In this document: positions 27,982 through 37,500 of the stretch, in pieces
How the letters are laid out: each line of letters opens with the position of its first letter
How positions within the stretch are numbered: position 1 is the first letter of the stretch
From: an uncultured Prevotellaceae bacterium
GTDB lineage: Bacteria; Bacteroidota; Bacteroidia; Bacteroidales; Bacteroidaceae
DNA length: 41,340 bases
Direction: 5' to 3'
Assembly: GCA_902761905.1 (NCBI GenBank)
Contig: CACWMK010000038.1
Location: 1 to 41,340 of the forward strand
The notes under the pieces: model-generated
Seen by the model: only the letters and a program-made list of their open reading frames with translations
The model's database searches: none
Told to the model about the DNA's origin: nothing
Program-made: the position numbers and the translations under genes

Positions 27982-29304
27982 TTATTTTCTACGACGCTTA
28001 CTGCTTTTCTTGGTGCTTCTCTTTGCAGTGCTGCGTTTCTTAGCGGCGCTGGTACGACCTCTGCGGGCATTGCGCGACTTGCGTGCTGTGGTGCGTCCGC
28101 GACGTACGCTCTTCTTACTACGGAATGTAGGCTGATCATCGTTCACATCGACTACAGCGCGCTTGGTAAGCAGCTCGGTAGCACGATAGCTGTAGATGCT
28201 GTCCTGCATATCGATGAATCGGCCGGTATCAGCCATCGGCAGACGGATGGCGTATTTCTTGGTAGTTCCAGGAACGATGTCACGACGATACTGCGGATTG
28301 AGCGAGCGCAACATCTCGATGTCGAGGTCGAGCACTGCCGAAATCTGCTCCAGATGCATATCGCGGTCAACTACGATAGTGTCGGTCTGCAGCGGCAGAC
28401 GGGTACTCATCGGACAGATGTTATGTTCGCAGTAATAAGTCATTGCGTAGTTGGCAGCGATGAATGCTGGCACATATCCGCGAGTCTCGGCAGGCAGATA
28501 TGGATACAACTGCCAGTAGTCTTTGAGTCCGCCCGAACGGTGGATGGCCTTGTTGATATTGCCAGGACCGCAGTTGTAAGCTGCAATCACCAGATTCCAG
28601 TCGCCGAAGATACGGTACAGGTCGCGGAGATAGCGTGCTGCTGCATACGAGGCACGAACAGGGTCGCGGCGCTCGTCGACCAGCGAGTTTACCTCAAGTC
28701 CATACTGCTTACCGGTGCCCAGCATGAACTGCCACAAACCGGTAGCACCAACGCGTGATACTGCCTTAGGGTTAAGAGCACTCTCGATGACGGGCAGATA
28801 TTTGAGTTCGAGTGGAACCTGATAAGCCTCGAGAGCCTCCTCGAAGATGGGCACATAGAAGTTGGCTGCACCCAGCATGAAACTGACAGAGTGGCGCAGA
28901 CGTCCCATGTATCGGTCGATAAATCGCTGTACGATTTCGTTGTATCCCATCTCCATGATGGTAGGCATACGGCGAAGTCGTTCGATATACTCCTCAGGAG
29001 TAAATGTCGGGTTCTCGTCCTTCATATTACAATCGCCGGTGCTCAGGTATGTCTTTGACATATAGAGCCCCATCAGGCTGTCGAGGTCGAATGTCATAGC
29101 CTCGGGGAACTCGATCAGCTCCTCGTTGCCCTGCTTGTCACGTACTGAGATCTCGTCCTCTATTGGTACAAACAGAGAGTCGACCTCTTCCTCCTCATCG
29201 TCATCATAATCAGGATCGTCTAGCACAGTCTGTGCGGCAAGTGGACTACTGAACAACAGCATCCACACAAAACTAAAAATTTTTATGTTATTCTTCTTAA
29301 TCAT
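27982..29304 (-). CDS. MltD-like lytic transglycosylase
   Basis: 440 residues with a signal peptide (MIKKNNIKIFSFVWMLLFSSPLAAQ). It cleaves peptidoglycan glycan strands in the periplasm. The SLT domain shows the catalytic Glu174 in LPVIESALNPKAVSRVGATGLWQFM and the AAYNCGPGNINKAI motif. A LysM-like segment follows (LEQISAVLDLDIEMLRSLNPQY). The last 50 residues are strongly basic (RRGRTTARKSRNARRGR ... KKSSKRRRK), which may help cell-wall contact. An acidic stretch (DDPDYDDDEEEEVD) sits just after the signal peptide. It is located between DUF5683 and RelA/SpoT, a conserved order in this phylum. Confidence 0.93.
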   Translation of the reverse strand: MIKKNNIKIFSFVWMLLFSSPLAAQTVLDDPDYDDDEEEEVDSLFVPIEDEISVRDKQGNEELIEFPEAMTFDLDSLMGLYMSKTYLSTGDCNMKDENPTFTPEEYIERLRRMPTIMEMGYNEIVQRFIDRYMGRLRHSVSFMLGAANFYVPIFEEALEAYQVPLELKYLPVIESALNPKAVSRVGATGLWQFMLGTGKQYGLEVNSLVDERRDPVRASYAAARYLRDLYRIFGDWNLVIAAYNCGPGNINKAIHRSGGLKDYWQLYPYLPAETRGYVPAFIAANYAMTYYCEHNICPMSTRLPLQTDTIVVDRDMHLEQISAVLDLDIEMLRSLNPQYRRDIVPGTTKKYAIRLPMADTGRFIDMQDSIYSYRATELLTKRAVVDVNDDQPTFRSKKSVRRGRTTARKSRNARRGRTSAAKKRSTAKRSTKKSSKRRRK

Positions 29305-29307
29305 ATT

Positions 29308-29988
29308 CTAAAAGTTTAAACTGCACTGCACTCCGAGCGACGCCGAGTTGAGCGGATTGTTGGATGTGTGGTCGTTGAGAATCGTAGGTTCTATCTTCAG
29401 ACTCAGGTCCTTGGATATATCAAACACCGACAACTCTGCGTCCACGTATGCGTCGACAACCGAAAGTGCGTATACGCCTACCAGCACAAAGAAACTCATA
29501 TCGCGCCAGCGGCGATAGCGGTCCTTACGTTTCTTGAACAGAGTCACAAAACGCTCTTTGTTACTGTCGTTAATAGTATTACCAAGATGCAGGAACTGGT
29601 TGTAACTCTGTGTGCCAGGATCATTATCCATCAGGTCGAGGTATGCCTGCGAATAGTCCTTGTACATAGTGTTGTTCCAGTTCATGGCGTACAGACATCC
29701 CAGGAATCCTCCGTAAACCAGAGGCAGTTTCCAGTATTTGCGGTTATATATCTGTCCGCCGCCCGGAATCACCAGCGCCAGCCACAGGGCACGCTTGGGA
29801 TCGGGGCGCCACAGATTCATGTCCTTCGCAGGAATCTTAGGAATCCGTGTGGAGTCGATCAATATCGACATCTCGTTATTTACGACCTGTGTCAGCGAGT
29901 CGTTCTCCAGGGGCTCCTGTGCCCATGCGGCACCATTGCCCACCATCAGAAGCAAGCCCGTTATCCACAGTTTACTTATTCTTCTCAT
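29308..29988 (-). CDS. DUF5683 domain-containing membrane protein
   Basis: 226 residues with a signal peptide (MRRISKLWITGLLLMVGNGAAWAQ). The DUF5683 core is visible: RALWLALVIPGGGQIYNRKYWKLPLVYGGFLGCLYAMNWNN, with small hydrophobic segments typical of the family, then a FVLVGVYALSVVDAYVDAEL segment. Function is not established. The gene overlaps parB by four bases and lies three bases before the transglycosylase gene, so it is translationally coupled to chromosome partition and cell-wall functions. Confidence 0.88.
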   Translation of the reverse strand: MRRISKLWITGLLLMVGNGAAWAQEPLENDSLTQVVNNEMSILIDSTRIPKIPAKDMNLWRPDPKRALWLALVIPGGGQIYNRKYWKLPLVYGGFLGCLYAMNWNNTMYKDYSQAYLDLMDNDPGTQSYNQFLHLGNTINDSNKERFVTLFKKRKDRYRRWRDMSFFVLVGVYALSVVDAYVDAELSVFDISKDLSLKIEPTILNDHTSNNPLNSASLGVQCSLNF

Positions 29989-30923
29989 TTCTGACTTTTC
30001 TTCACTTTGTCGAATACCTGCATTACAAACTCCAGTTCGTCCTCGTTGCTGAAGTTGATGCTGATCTTACCCTTTACCTCGGGTGAGCAGGTCATTGTTA
30101 CCTTTGTCTTGAACAGTTCCGACAGACGGTCTCTCAGTATGCTGTACTCCAGTGGTAACTGGTTGGGCGAAATCAGTTTTCTTACCTCCTGCAGAGACTC
30201 GCCCTTCTTTACACGCTGCACCATTTCCTCGACCTTACGTACTGAGTAGCCGTTGCGATGCACGTCCTTAAACACCTTGAGCTGCTGCGAAGGACTGTCG
30301 AGCGACAGCAGTGCACGGGCGTGGCCCATATCGATGTCGCGGTTCTTCAGTGCCATCTGTATCTGTGCGGGCAACTTGAGCAGTCGCATATAGTTGGTTA
30401 TCGATGCACGGCTCTTGCCCAGTCGCTCCGACATTCTCTCCTGAGTCATACCGGTAGTCTCGGCCAGTCGCTGATAGGCGAGTGCAATCTCGATAGCGTT
30501 CAGGTCTTCACGCTGTATGTTCTCGGCCAGGGCCATCTCCATCACGTGCTCATCGCCTGTGGCCATGATATATGCAGGCAGTTCCTTGATGCCGGCCATG
30601 TTGGATGCTCTCCAACGGCGCTCACCGGCGATGATCTGATAACGCTCGTTGCCCTCGATCTTTCTTACGGTGATAGGCACGATCACGCCAATCTCGCGAA
30701 TGCTTACGGCCAACTCCTTCATCGCACTCTCGTCGAACTCACGACGAGGCTGGTCAGGATTAGGTTCTATCTGGTCTATCGGTAGCATCAGCAGGTTGGC
30801 TGTACCTTTTGTTCTGATGTCGTTGGTGTTGATGAGTGCATCCAGTCCGAGGCCTCTGCCCGTACCGATGTTGTCAAGTCCTCTTCCCAGGACATTCTTA
30901 TCGTATTTCTTCTTGACGGCCAT
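29985..30923 (-). CDS. parB: Chromosome partition protein ParB
   Basis: 312 residues. ParB binds parS sites, slides on DNA as a CTP-dependent clamp and works with ParA in chromosome segregation. The N-terminal GRGLDNIGTGRGLGLDAL segment would contact ParA. The CTP-binding domain has the GERRWRA motif (100-106), and a helix-turn-helix follows (MTQERMSERLGKSRASITNYMRLLKLP). The C-terminal dimerisation region (FSNEDELEFVMQVFDKV) completes the family layout. It starts two bases after parA. I found no consensus parS nearby by eye. Confidence 0.95.
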   Translation of the reverse strand: MAVKKKYDKNVLGRGLDNIGTGRGLGLDALINTNDIRTKGTANLLMLPIDQIEPNPDQPRREFDESAMKELAVSIREIGVIVPITVRKIEGNERYQIIAGERRWRASNMAGIKELPAYIMATGDEHVMEMALAENIQREDLNAIEIALAYQRLAETTGMTQERMSERLGKSRASITNYMRLLKLPAQIQMALKNRDIDMGHARALLSLDSPSQQLKVFKDVHRNGYSVRKVEEMVQRVKKGESLQEVRKLISPNQLPLEYSILRDRLSELFKTKVTMTCSPEVKGKISINFSNEDELEFVMQVFDKVKKSQK

Positions 30924-30925
30924 AA

Positions 30926-31693
30926 TTATATCTTGTTCTTGTATATGATTTCCTGTGCCAGAGCCAAGTGGTTCTTTGCTCCTGTAGATTCTGCATCATA
31001 CAGGATGGCGGGCAGTCCGTGACTTGGAGCCTCTGACAGTTTTACGTTTCGCTGTATTACGGTCTTGAACACCAGTTCCTGGAAGTGGCGCTTTACCTCG
31101 TCGTATATCTGGTTGGCCAGGCGCAGACGACTGTCATACATCGTCAGCAGGAATCCCTCGATCTCGAGGGCTGGGTTCAACTTGCTCTTGATAATCTTGA
31201 TAGTGTTCAGCAGTTTGCTGATACCCTCCAGTGCAAAGTACTCACACTGCACAGGGATGATTACAGAGTCGGCTGCAGTAAGAGCGTTAACGGTGATGAG
31301 CCCCAGCGATGGCGAGCAGTCGATAAGAATGAAGTCGTACTCGTTGCGGATAGGCTCTAGCATATTCTTAAGCACTCTCTCTCGCTCGCCCAGATTCAGC
31401 ATCTCTATCTCGGCACCTACCAAGTCGATATGGCTGGGCACAATGTCCAGACCCTCGATGTCGGTAGTGTACACAGCCTCATGTACATCGGCCTGATTGA
31501 TGATACATTCGTATAGCGAACAGTCTACCTCCTTGATATCAACGCCCAAACCGCTCGATGCGTTTGCCTGAGGGTCGGCGTCGACTACGAGGACAGTCTT
31601 CTCCAGCGTAGCCAGCGAAGCTGCCAGGTTGATGGTTGTAGTGGTCTTACCCACACCGCCTTTTTGGTTTGCTAATGCAATAATCTTACCCAT
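30926..31693 (-). CDS. parA: Chromosome partition ATPase ParA (Soj)
   Basis: 255 residues from the ATG at 31693. The open frame extends 18 codons further upstream, but that stretch overlaps the promoter and the family begins at MGKIIALANQKGGVGKTTT. The deviant Walker A motif has both signature lysines (KGGVGKTTT), with DADPQANASSG and LIDCSPSLG as the Walker A' and B motifs. It forms the nucleoid gradient that moves ParB-bound origins. It is first in the seven-gene minus-strand run. Confidence 0.95.
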   Translation of the reverse strand: MGKIIALANQKGGVGKTTTTINLAASLATLEKTVLVVDADPQANASSGLGVDIKEVDCSLYECIINQADVHEAVYTTDIEGLDIVPSHIDLVGAEIEMLNLGERERVLKNMLEPIRNEYDFILIDCSPSLGLITVNALTAADSVIIPVQCEYFALEGISKLLNTIKIIKSKLNPALEIEGFLLTMYDSRLRLANQIYDEVKRHFQELVFKTVIQRNVKLSEAPSHGLPAILYDAESTGAKNHLALAQEIIYKNKI

Positions 31694-31734
31694 TTTATTC
31701 GATTCTATCTTGATAAAAATAAGAAATTTGGCCA

Positions 31735-31742
31735 CAAAGTTA
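31735..31742 (-). promoter_or_regulatory. -7 element of parA operon promoter
   Basis: On the minus strand TAACTTTG fits TAnnTTTG, 42 bases upstream of the parA start. It lies within the 120-base divergent region shared with surE. Confidence 0.6.
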
Positions 31743-31784
31743 CACATTTCTGCCGAGAAACCGCTCTATTTAAACCTTTTTTCG

Positions 31785-31792
31785 TACTTTTG
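31785..31792 (+). promoter_or_regulatory. -7 element of surE promoter
   Basis: TACTTTTG fits TAnnTTTG, 22 bases upstream of the surE start. No clear -33 TTTG. Confidence 0.6.
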
Positions 31793-31813
31793 CACGCAAA
31801 TCTTTGATATTTT

Positions 31814-32581
31814 ATGGAAATTAAACGACCTTTACTGCTCATTTCCAATGATGACGGCTATCAGGCCAAGGGCATGAACTGTCTGGTAGATATGCTGAAG
31901 GATATGGCCGACATCATAGTGTGTGCTCCCGACGATGCACGCAGCGGATTCTCGTGTGCCTTCTCGGCCGGAACCCCTATGCGACTGACTCTGCAGCACA
32001 AAGAGGATGGGGTAGAGATATGGAGTTGCAACGGCACTCCGGTTGATTGTGTAAAAATGGCGCTGGCCAATATCTGCCAGCGTCGTCCTGATATGGTGAT
32101 TGGCGGAATCAATCACGGCGACAATGCATCGGTTAATACTCACTACAGCGGCACTATGGGTGTGACTATGGAGGGTTGTCTCAAGTATATCCCCTCGCTG
32201 GCCTTCTCGCTGTGCGATATGGATCCCGATGCTGATTTTGAACCGATGAGGCGCTATGTGAGAGAGATGACCAGCCGTGTGCTGGCCGAGGGATTGCCTA
32301 AAGGAGTGTGTCTTAATATCAACTTCCCAAAAGGTGGTGATTATGCCGGTGTGAAGGTCTGCCGAATGGCGTATGGCACATGGTACAACGAGACCGAGAA
32401 ACATCATCACTCCCGTGGATACGACTACTGGTGGATGATAGGTCACTATCGCAACGATGAACCCGAAGCCGATGATACCGACAAGTGGGCTCTGGAAAAC
32501 GGTTACGTAGCCATCACTCCTACCACTATCGATGTAACAGCCTACGAGGCTATGGACCAGATTAAGAGCTGGAATCTATGA
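31814..32581 (+). CDS. surE: 5'/3'-nucleotidase SurE
   Basis: 255 residues. SurE removes phosphate from nucleoside monophosphates. The metal-binding SNDDGYQAKG motif is at residues 11-20 with Asp13 and Asp14, followed by CAPDDARSGFSCAFS, the GTPVDCV motif and GGINHGDNAS, all characteristic of the family. The stop overlaps the lpxB start by four bases (ATGA). Divergence from parA is conserved in Bacteroidales. Confidence 0.96.
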   Translation: MEIKRPLLLISNDDGYQAKGMNCLVDMLKDMADIIVCAPDDARSGFSCAFSAGTPMRLTLQHKEDGVEIWSCNGTPVDCVKMALANICQRRPDMVIGGINHGDNASVNTHYSGTMGVTMEGCLKYIPSLAFSLCDMDPDADFEPMRRYVREMTSRVLAEGLPKGVCLNINFPKGGDYAGVKVCRMAYGTWYNETEKHHHSRGYDYWWMIGHYRNDEPEADDTDKWALENGYVAITPTTIDVTAYEAMDQIKSWNL

Positions 32582-33717
32582 AGTATTACCTGATAGTTGG
32601 CGAAGCCTCTGGCGATCTTCATGCATCGCACCTGATGCAGTCGTTGAAAGAAATTGACGCTGAAGCGGATTTTCGATTCTTTGGCGGCGATATGATGACG
32701 GCTGTCGGCGGGACCCGTGTGCGCCATTACAAGGAGTTGGCCTATATGGGCTTTATTCCTGTGCTGTTGCACTTGCGCACTATACTCCGCAATATGAAGA
32801 TGTGCAAGCAGGATATCGTAGAGTGGAATCCCGACTGTGTGATATTGGTAGACTATCCCGGCTTTAATCTTAAGATTGCAGAGTATGTAAAAACTCATAC
32901 AAACATTCCTGTATATTATTACATCTCTCCAAAGATATGGGCATGGAAGGAATATCGCATCAAAAACATCAAGCGCGATGTGGATGATCTATATTCCATC
33001 CTCCCGTTCGAGGTGGATTTCTTCGAGAAGAAGCATCAGTATCCAATGCACTATGTGGGTAACCCTACTGCTGATGAGGTAAGAGAGTTCCTACAGTCGA
33101 CGCCGGCGGCAGAGAAGGAGCAGGTTATCGCCCTGTTGGCCGGTTCGCGTAAACAGGAGATTAAGGATAATCTACCTGCTATGCTCGAGGCTGTAAAGCC
33201 TTATGAAAAAGATTACCAGATAGTAGTGGCTGGTGCTCCCGGCATCGAGCCCGATTACTATAAGCAGTTTATGCAGGGCGCAAAGGTGGATATCGTGTTT
33301 GGACAGACCTATGCACTGCTTGCAAAGTCGCATGCAGCCTTGGTTACCAGCGGTACTGCTACACTCGAGACCTGCTTGTTTGGCGTACCTCAGGTGGTAT
33401 GCTACAAAATCCCGATGCCCTGTATTCTGGGCTTCCTGCGTCGCCACTTCCTTAAGGTAAAATATGTTTCGCTTGTTAACCTAGTGGCAGGGCGCGAAGT
33501 AGTAAAAGAGTTGCTTGAGGATTTCTCAGTGACAAACATCCGCAGCGAAATGGAAAAGATCCTTGCTGGCGATGCTCGCGAACGTATGCTCGAAGGATAT
33601 AAAGAAGTATCGCGCGCGTTGGGCGACAAGAAAGCCCCCGATAATGCAGCGAGACTGATGGTTGATAGATTCTTGGCGGAGCCAAGCGGCAAAGCCGAGC
33701 GAAACATTAAACATTAA
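32578..33717 (+). CDS. lpxB: Lipid-A-disaccharide synthase
   Basis: 379 residues, glycosyltransferase family 19. It joins 2,3-diacylglucosamine 1-phosphate with its UDP form to make the lipid A disaccharide at the inner membrane. The motifs GEASGDLHASHLM, YPGFNLKIAEYVK, YYISPKIWAWKEYRIKNIKRDVD and ALVTSGTATLETCL fit the family. The last residues (ERNIKH) and the stop codon are encoded by a seven-base array that continues past the gene, so the native C-terminus has probably been altered by repeat growth. Confidence 0.96.
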   Translation: MKYYLIVGEASGDLHASHLMQSLKEIDAEADFRFFGGDMMTAVGGTRVRHYKELAYMGFIPVLLHLRTILRNMKMCKQDIVEWNPDCVILVDYPGFNLKIAEYVKTHTNIPVYYYISPKIWAWKEYRIKNIKRDVDDLYSILPFEVDFFEKKHQYPMHYVGNPTADEVREFLQSTPAAEKEQVIALLAGSRKQEIKDNLPAMLEAVKPYEKDYQIVVAGAPGIEPDYYKQFMQGAKVDIVFGQTYALLAKSHAALVTSGTATLETCLFGVPQVVCYKIPMPCILGFLRRHFLKVKYVSLVNLVAGREVVKELLEDFSVTNIRSEMEKILAGDARERMLEGYKEVSRALGDKKAPDNAARLMVDRFLAEPSGKAERNIKH

Positions 33718-33757
33718 AGATTAAACATTAAAGATTAAACATTAAATTATAAACATT
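33702..33757 (+). repeat. Eight-unit heptad array at the lpxB 3' end
   Basis: Eight seven-base words in perfect register, AAACATT five times, AAAGATT twice and AAATTAT once, run from inside the lpxB coding sequence across its stop (33715-33717) and end 10 bases before the DUF5020 start at 33768. This is the longest heptad array in the window. Confidence 0.92.
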
Positions 33758-33767
33758 ATATTCTAGT

Positions 33768-34469
33768 ATGAAAAAGATTTTTTGTTTGGCCCTGATGGCT
33801 GTAGCAGCTATGGGCGTTAGTGCACAGAACATTCAGGTGCATTATGATTTTGGTCGTAACATCTATCCCGATCAGGAGGATGGTCGTCAGAAAGTTACTG
33901 TTACTCTCGAGCAGTTCAAGGCCGACCAGTGGGGTTCTTGGTACTACTTCGTTGATGTAGACATGACAAACAAGTTTACTGAGGGTGCCTATACCGAGAT
34001 CTCTCGTGAGTTTAACATCGGTAAGAAGGGTTTTGCTGCCCACGTAGAGTACGACGGTGGACTGAACAAATCCGGCTCATTCCAGCAGGCTGCTCTTCTT
34101 GGTGGTGCCTACAATGGTCACAATGCTGACTTCTCAAAGACCTGGAGTGTTCAACTGATGTATAAGCGCTTCTTCAAGAGCTACGAATACTCATCGGCCT
34201 ACAACTCAGTACAGCTTACTGGTGTTTGGGGACTGAACTTCGCCAACAAGAAGTGCACCTTCTCGGGCTTCGTAGATTTCTGGCGCGGCGAGAATGCTAA
34301 TGGTAACGGTCAGCTGGTTATCCTGTCTGAGCCGCAGTTCTGGTACAACATCACCGATCACTTCAGCGTAGGTAGCGAGGTTGAGATAAGCAACAACTTC
34401 ATCTACAACACTTACGATGATAAGAGCTTCTTTGTAAATCCCACACTTGCTGTTAAGTGGAACTTCTAA
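33768..34469 (+). CDS. DUF5020 family outer-membrane-type protein
   Basis: 233 residues with a signal peptide (MKKIFCLALMAVAAMGVSAQ). It begins NIQVHYDFGRNIYPDQEDGRQKVTVTLEQFKADQWGSWYYFVDVDM, typical of DUF5020, and continues with alternating strands ending in LAVKWNF, with the terminal aromatic residue expected of an outer-membrane barrel. Related barrels bind nucleosides (Tsx-like), but that role is not shown here. It may be co-transcribed with surE and lpxB through the heptad array. Confidence 0.85.
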   Translation: MKKIFCLALMAVAAMGVSAQNIQVHYDFGRNIYPDQEDGRQKVTVTLEQFKADQWGSWYYFVDVDMTNKFTEGAYTEISREFNIGKKGFAAHVEYDGGLNKSGSFQQAALLGGAYNGHNADFSKTWSVQLMYKRFFKSYEYSSAYNSVQLTGVWGLNFANKKCTFSGFVDFWRGENANGNGQLVILSEPQFWYNITDHFSVGSEVEISNNFIYNTYDDKSFFVNPTLAVKWNF

Positions 34470-34475
34470 TAAACA

Positions 34476-34507
34476 AATAATCCCCGCCCAACCCGGCGGG
34501 GATTATT
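34476..34507. terminator. Bidirectional terminator between DUF5020 and the repeat protein
   Basis: A perfect 13-bp stem (34476-34488 with 34495-34507, core AATCCCCGCC/GGCGGGGATT) closes a six-base loop. It begins seven bases after the DUF5020 stop and ends five bases before the stop of the convergent gene. Its core is the same as the hairpin at 21410-21433. Confidence 0.92.
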
Positions 34508-34511
34508 GTGT

Positions 34512-37500
34512 CTACTTCACAACCACTTTCTTTCTGTTGTGTATATATAAGCCCTTCTGCGTAGGCTTGTCTATCTGTCGTCCATCGATAGTGAACCATC
34601 TGTCATCCACGGTGTTCACCACCTTCACTCCCTGTATACCTTCAATCTCAATTTCGTCGCCCTGTTCCTTAGATGGTGGGATAATACCGCCCGAAGCCTG
34701 CGCCGGCGTATTGGATGCTTTAACCTTGTTAGGAGATACTGTCACTGAGTAGATGGTTCCATGAGCATGAGAACGCTTTCCTACTCGGGTGTCGAGCCCT
34801 TTGCGTGCTGCAGCTCTGGCAGACATAGGTGCCTCAACCATATAAAGATAACAGTATGTAGGCTCTTCCACTTTATATGGAACTTTTGCCTCTACACGAC
34901 CTTCATCACCAGTACTTAGTGTGGCGGGGGCTCCAGTTCCGATTCTAAGGTGGAACTCATAGCCAGTGTCAACTATCTGGTCAATCATTATAACTCCCTC
35001 GCCTGCTGGTATCATGAATGTGATACCATCGTAATCTTCCGCATACTGTCCTCCACCAGGCGTCAGTTCGTTGTTTTCTACATTGTTTGCAACGTTTCCT
35101 GCTGCTTCATCGGTCATTGTGGTTGCGATAAAAATACCCGTCTCACCATTCTCGTCCGTGTCAATACCATCACCTTCATCTGGGTTTTCACTGTTGGGCT
35201 GGAAAGTGAAAATAAGTTTTCCGTTAGAGTGATTCGTCAAATCGGTACCTTCGTAGTCGTCTTCGTTTACGGTATTTGTTTCGCCGTTAATAAGTGGTAC
35301 GATGTACATGCCAATCGAAACGCTATCGGCAACTGTTGTCGACAATACTTCACCATCAGCGTTTCTTATTTCCTTCATCATCTGTCCCTTATCGTAAACG
35401 ATGGTATGTTGTGGTGAGATTGGTGAGATTGGTGAGAGGTTGTATTCGTAGCTTACGTCTGAGAATCCTTGTATTGCGCTCACACCATTATCATTCTCGA
35501 TGATGAGTTCTCCTGGGTAGTTTCCATTACATGTAAATGTCAGTGTTCCTATATTGTCAGGGTTGCTGTAATAGATACTCTTCACCATACAGGTATCCAT
35601 GATGTAAACCTTCAACTCTGGAAGTTTACTCTCGATTACGGCGGTGCCTCTCTGATCCCTGTTGATGATCAGAGTGTTGTTCTTCGCATTGTAGAGATAT
35701 AGTGGCTGCTTAGAGTCCTCGGCTTGGTTAAATACGTCCTCAGCATTGTCCTCAGTCACTTGTGTTCCTCCAATCCACAGATCATATGTCTTAGCTTTAG
35801 GTTTCTTTACCGTCAGCACATAGCTGGCCGTAGCAGCCTTGTAATTGACGTTGCCGGCAAAGCTTACTGTAATTGTAGTCTCACCTACGCCTGCGATTGT
35901 GATAACACCGTTAGCGACGGTAGCAACCTGTGTATTAGATGAAGTAGTAGCCACAACTTCCAGTCCCTCAGGACTAGTAGTTGGAGTAGGTGCAGTGAAT
36001 GTTTCGTCGAGAGCGACAGAGTAACGCTCCTTATCGAATGTTATCGAAGGAGTAGCCTTTGTAATCTCAACCTTAGCACTATCTGCGATGGTGGTGTAAT
36101 TCGTTTGCTCTACCTGGTAGTGTATCCAATATGTACCAGCATCGGTATAAGTAGGCGACTTATCGAGATTGTATTTGCCTTTATTAATACCATACTTTAT
36201 TATAGCGCCCTTTGGAGCCTCAACTGTTATTCCGTGTGCCTTACCGTCGTATACAACAGTATATCCGTTAGCAGTAACACCTGTGATGGTTCCTGCAGCA
36301 ACATTGAGAGTGTATGTCGCAGTAGCGGCATTGTAGTTGTTGTTGCCAGCGAAGCTTACCGTGATTGTAGTCTCGCCTACGCCTTCTATTTTTATTACAC
36401 CGTCAGTGACGGTAGCTACCTGCGTGTTCGATGAACTGATAGTCTTAATAGTCAGTCCCTCTGGAGTAGTAGTTGGAGTAGGTGCAGTGAATGCCTTGCC
36501 GAAAGTCGCTGAGTAACTATCCTTATCGAATGTGATAGATGCCTCAGCCTTCGCAATCTCAACAGAAGCACTACCGGTAACGGTCTGGTAGTTTGTACGT
36601 GTTACCTGATAGTATACTATGTAGTTACCTGCATCGGAGTATTCAGGTGACGTCTCAAGATTGTAATTACCCTCTGTAGTGCTATACTTGATGACAGCAT
36701 CCTGTGGAGCAGCAACTGTTATACCATGAGCTAGACCGTCGTATATTCCAGTGTATCCGGTAGCTATGACTTCAGTAGTCGTTCCTGCTGCAACGTTAAG
36801 TGTATAAGTGGCAGTAGCAGCATTGTAGTTGTTATTACCAGCAAAGCTGACAGTAATTGTAGTTTCACCAACGCCAATAATACTGATAACTCCGTTAGCT
36901 ACGGTGGCTACCTGCGTATTCGATGAACCTGTAGCAGTAACGGTCAGTCCCTCAGGACTAGTGCTAGCAACAGGTGCAGTGAAAGTTTCTCCGTAAGTAG
37001 CAGAGTAAATCTCCTTGTCGAATGTAATCGTAGGATCAGCCTTTGCGATTTCAATAGTAGCACTACCAGTAACGTCCTGGTAGTTGGTGCGAGTTACCTG
37101 ATAGTAAACCGTGTAGTTGCCTGCATCAGTATATTCCGGTGATGCGTCGAGATTGTAAGTTCCCTCTGTGGTGCCGTACTTGATGGTAGCCCCCTCAGGA
37201 GCAGTAACATTTATACCGTGTGCCTGGCCATCGTATGTACCAGTATAACCAGTAGCTGTGATGCCAGTTGTAGTACCAGCGGCAACGTTAAGTATATAAG
37301 TGGCAGTAGCGGCATTGTAGTTGTTGTTGCCAGCGAAGCTTACTGTGATTGTAGTCTCACCAACGCCAGCAATTGTAATAACTCCGTTAGCGACAGTAGC
37401 AACCTGCATATTTGATGAACCTGTAGCAACGACAGTCAGGCCCTCAGGACTAGTGCTAGCAACAGGTGCATTGAATGTTTCACCAAATGTTGCAGAATAA

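Noticed and set aside
30926-31747. Longer ParA with 18 extra N-terminal residues
   Set aside because: The extension covers the -7 promoter element at 31735-31742 and has no family similarity; the ATG at 31693 gives the standard N-terminus.
29985-31813. parS centromere or replication origin next to parAB
   Set aside because: I looked for a TGTTTCACGTGAAACA-like palindrome around parAB and the divergent region and found none; no dnaA or DnaA-box cluster is visible.
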